Source of the DNA: Kordiimonadaceae bacterium
Lineage (GTDB): Bacteria > Pseudomonadota > Alphaproteobacteria > Sphingomonadales > Emcibacteraceae
Direction of reading: 5' to 3'
Assembly (NCBI GenBank): GCA_018699075.1
Contig: JABIPV010000069.1
Span: 1-6,221, forward strand
Length of the DNA stretch: 6,221 bases
Under the pieces are notes generated by a model, which did not search any database, had not been told where the DNA came from, and was given only the letters and a program-made list of their open reading frames with translations. Shown here in pieces: positions 5,431 to 6,221 of the stretch. Position 1 is the stretch's first letter, and each line of letters starts with the position of its first letter. A program made the translations under genes and the position numbers.

Positions 5431-6221
5431 ATGATTCCACGTTATTCACGCGAAGTAATGACTTCTATTTGGGAACCACAAGCAAGGTTTCAAATCTGGT
5501 TTGAAATTGAGGCACACGCCTGTGACGCTCTTGCTGAGCTGGGTGTAATTCCAAAGGAAAGCGCAAAAATCATCTGGGAAAAAGGTAATTTCGATATTGA
5601 CCGCATTGATGAAATTGAAAAAGAAGTAAAGCATGATGTAATTGCGTTCTTAACTTCATTATCAGAATATATCGGCCCTGAAGCACGCTTTGTTCACCAG
5701 GGTATGACTTCATCAGATGTACTTGACACTTGTTTAAGTGTTCAAATGGTCAAAGCAGCTGACATCCTTATTGATGATGTTGAAAAGCTTCTTGTGGTGC
5801 TTAAGCGCCGCGCTATGGAACATAAAATGGATGTCTGTATAGGTCGCTCACATGCAATCCACGCTGAGCCCGTAACATTCGGTCTTAAAATGGCCGAAGC
5901 ATATGCGGAGTTTGACCGGAACCTAAAACGTCTTAAAAATGCCCGCGAAGAAATCGCCACCTGTGCTATATCCGGCGCGGTTGGCACATTCGCCAATATC
6001 GACCCTTATGTTGAAGAACATGTTGCTAAAGCACTTGGCCTGACGGCTGAGCCAGTTTCAACTCAAGTAATCCCACGTGACCGTCACGCCATGTTCTTTT
6101 GCACACTCGGTGTTGTCGCCTCATCAATTGAGCGCCTTGCCGTTGAAGTGCGTCACCTGCAACGTACAGAGGTTCTTGAAGTTGAAGAGTTCTTCTCTAA
6201 AGGTCAAAAAGGCTCAAGCGC
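5431..6221 (+). CDS. purB: Adenylosuccinate lyase, N-terminal 263 residues (3' end off the window)
   Basis: PurB cleaves fumarate from adenylosuccinate in AMP synthesis and from SAICAR in the IMP pathway. It is a cytoplasmic homotetramer of the fumarase/aspartase superfamily. The protein starts MIPRYSREVMTSIWEP, typical of the roughly 430-residue Bacillus-type PurB. Visible active-site residues fall at the Bacillus subtilis positions: His68 in EVKHDVIAF, His89 in FVHQGMTSSD and His141 in GRSHAIHAEP. The last is SHA where THG is more usual, a mild substitution. The sequence ends at KGQKGSS, the beginning of the superfamily signature loop, so the catalytic loop is cut by the window edge and nothing suggests a broken gene. 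GGGA 8 nt upstream supports the start at 5431. An ATG at 5417 gives only five codons. Codon use looks more balanced than in the AT-rich left end, as expected for a housekeeping gene. Confidence 0.96.
   Translation, partial: MIPRYSREVMTSIWEPQARFQIWFEIEAHACDALAELGVIPKESAKIIWEKGNFDIDRIDEIEKEVKHDVIAFLTSLSEYIGPEARFVHQGMTSSDVLDTCLSVQMVKAADILIDDVEKLLVVLKRRAMEHKMDVCIGRSHAIHAEPVTFGLKMAEAYAEFDRNLKRLKNAREEIATCAISGAVGTFANIDPYVEEHVAKALGLTAEPVSTQVIPRDRHAMFFCTLGVVASSIERLAVEVRHLQRTEVLEVEEFFSKGQKGSS

Noticed and set aside
5417..5434. A 5-codon ORF overlapping the purB start as ATGA
   Set aside because: Its first codon overlaps the purB Shine-Dalgarno sequence, so it is most simply part of the ribosome binding site.
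5446..5996. Minus-strand open frames opposite purB
   Set aside because: They are shadows of the purB reading frame, which carries the conserved histidines.
1..6221. Mobile element, defence system, CRISPR array or phage module
   Set aside because: No transposase, integrase, nuclease, repeat-spacer pattern or attachment-type repeat is visible. The recognisable genes are core metabolic genes and the rest show no such features.

Overview
The window reads as an ordinary chromosomal stretch of an AT-rich Gram-negative bacterium. An alphaproteobacterium is the best guess. This rests on the style of the proteins: a long malic enzyme with a phosphotransacetylase-like tail, a 368-residue alanine dehydrogenase next to an Lrp-type regulator, and a PurB that keeps the Bacillus-type residue numbering. 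No rRNA or other marker is present, so the taxonomic call is an inference. There is no tRNA, CRISPR array, insertion sequence or phage gene.

Left part (1-1198): the 5' end of an unrecognised small gene runs leftward off the edge. It is divided by a 169-nt AT-rich divergent promoter region from a rightward pair: a secreted protein with a DUF1579-like FDFLIGDWDV motif, and a 61-residue protein with two predicted membrane helices. This pair converges on the malic enzyme gene with only 8 nt between the stop codons.

Middle (1207-4835): maeB (malic enzyme, 765 aa) and ald (alanine dehydrogenase, 368 aa) both lie on the minus strand. They are separated by 96 nt holding a clear intrinsic terminator for ald. 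Divergent from ald, across 128 nt, is an Lrp/AsnC-family regulator that very likely controls ald. That 128-nt region contains an inverted pair of CAGATTA elements beside candidate -10 boxes for the two divergent genes.

Right part (5431-6221): the first 263 codons of purB (adenylosuccinate lyase), cut by the window edge within its catalytic signature loop.

Functionally, Ald turns alanine into pyruvate, ammonium and NADH. The malic enzyme connects malate with pyruvate and is expected to sense acetyl-CoA through its C-terminal domain. The Lrp-like protein probably senses an amino acid, most plausibly alanine. The centre of the window is therefore a small pyruvate-node module with its own regulator. 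I did not find a credible undescribed system. The most worthwhile leads are the ald/lrp operator architecture, the tight terminator-promoter arrangement between ald and maeB, and the uncharacterised small proteins on the left.
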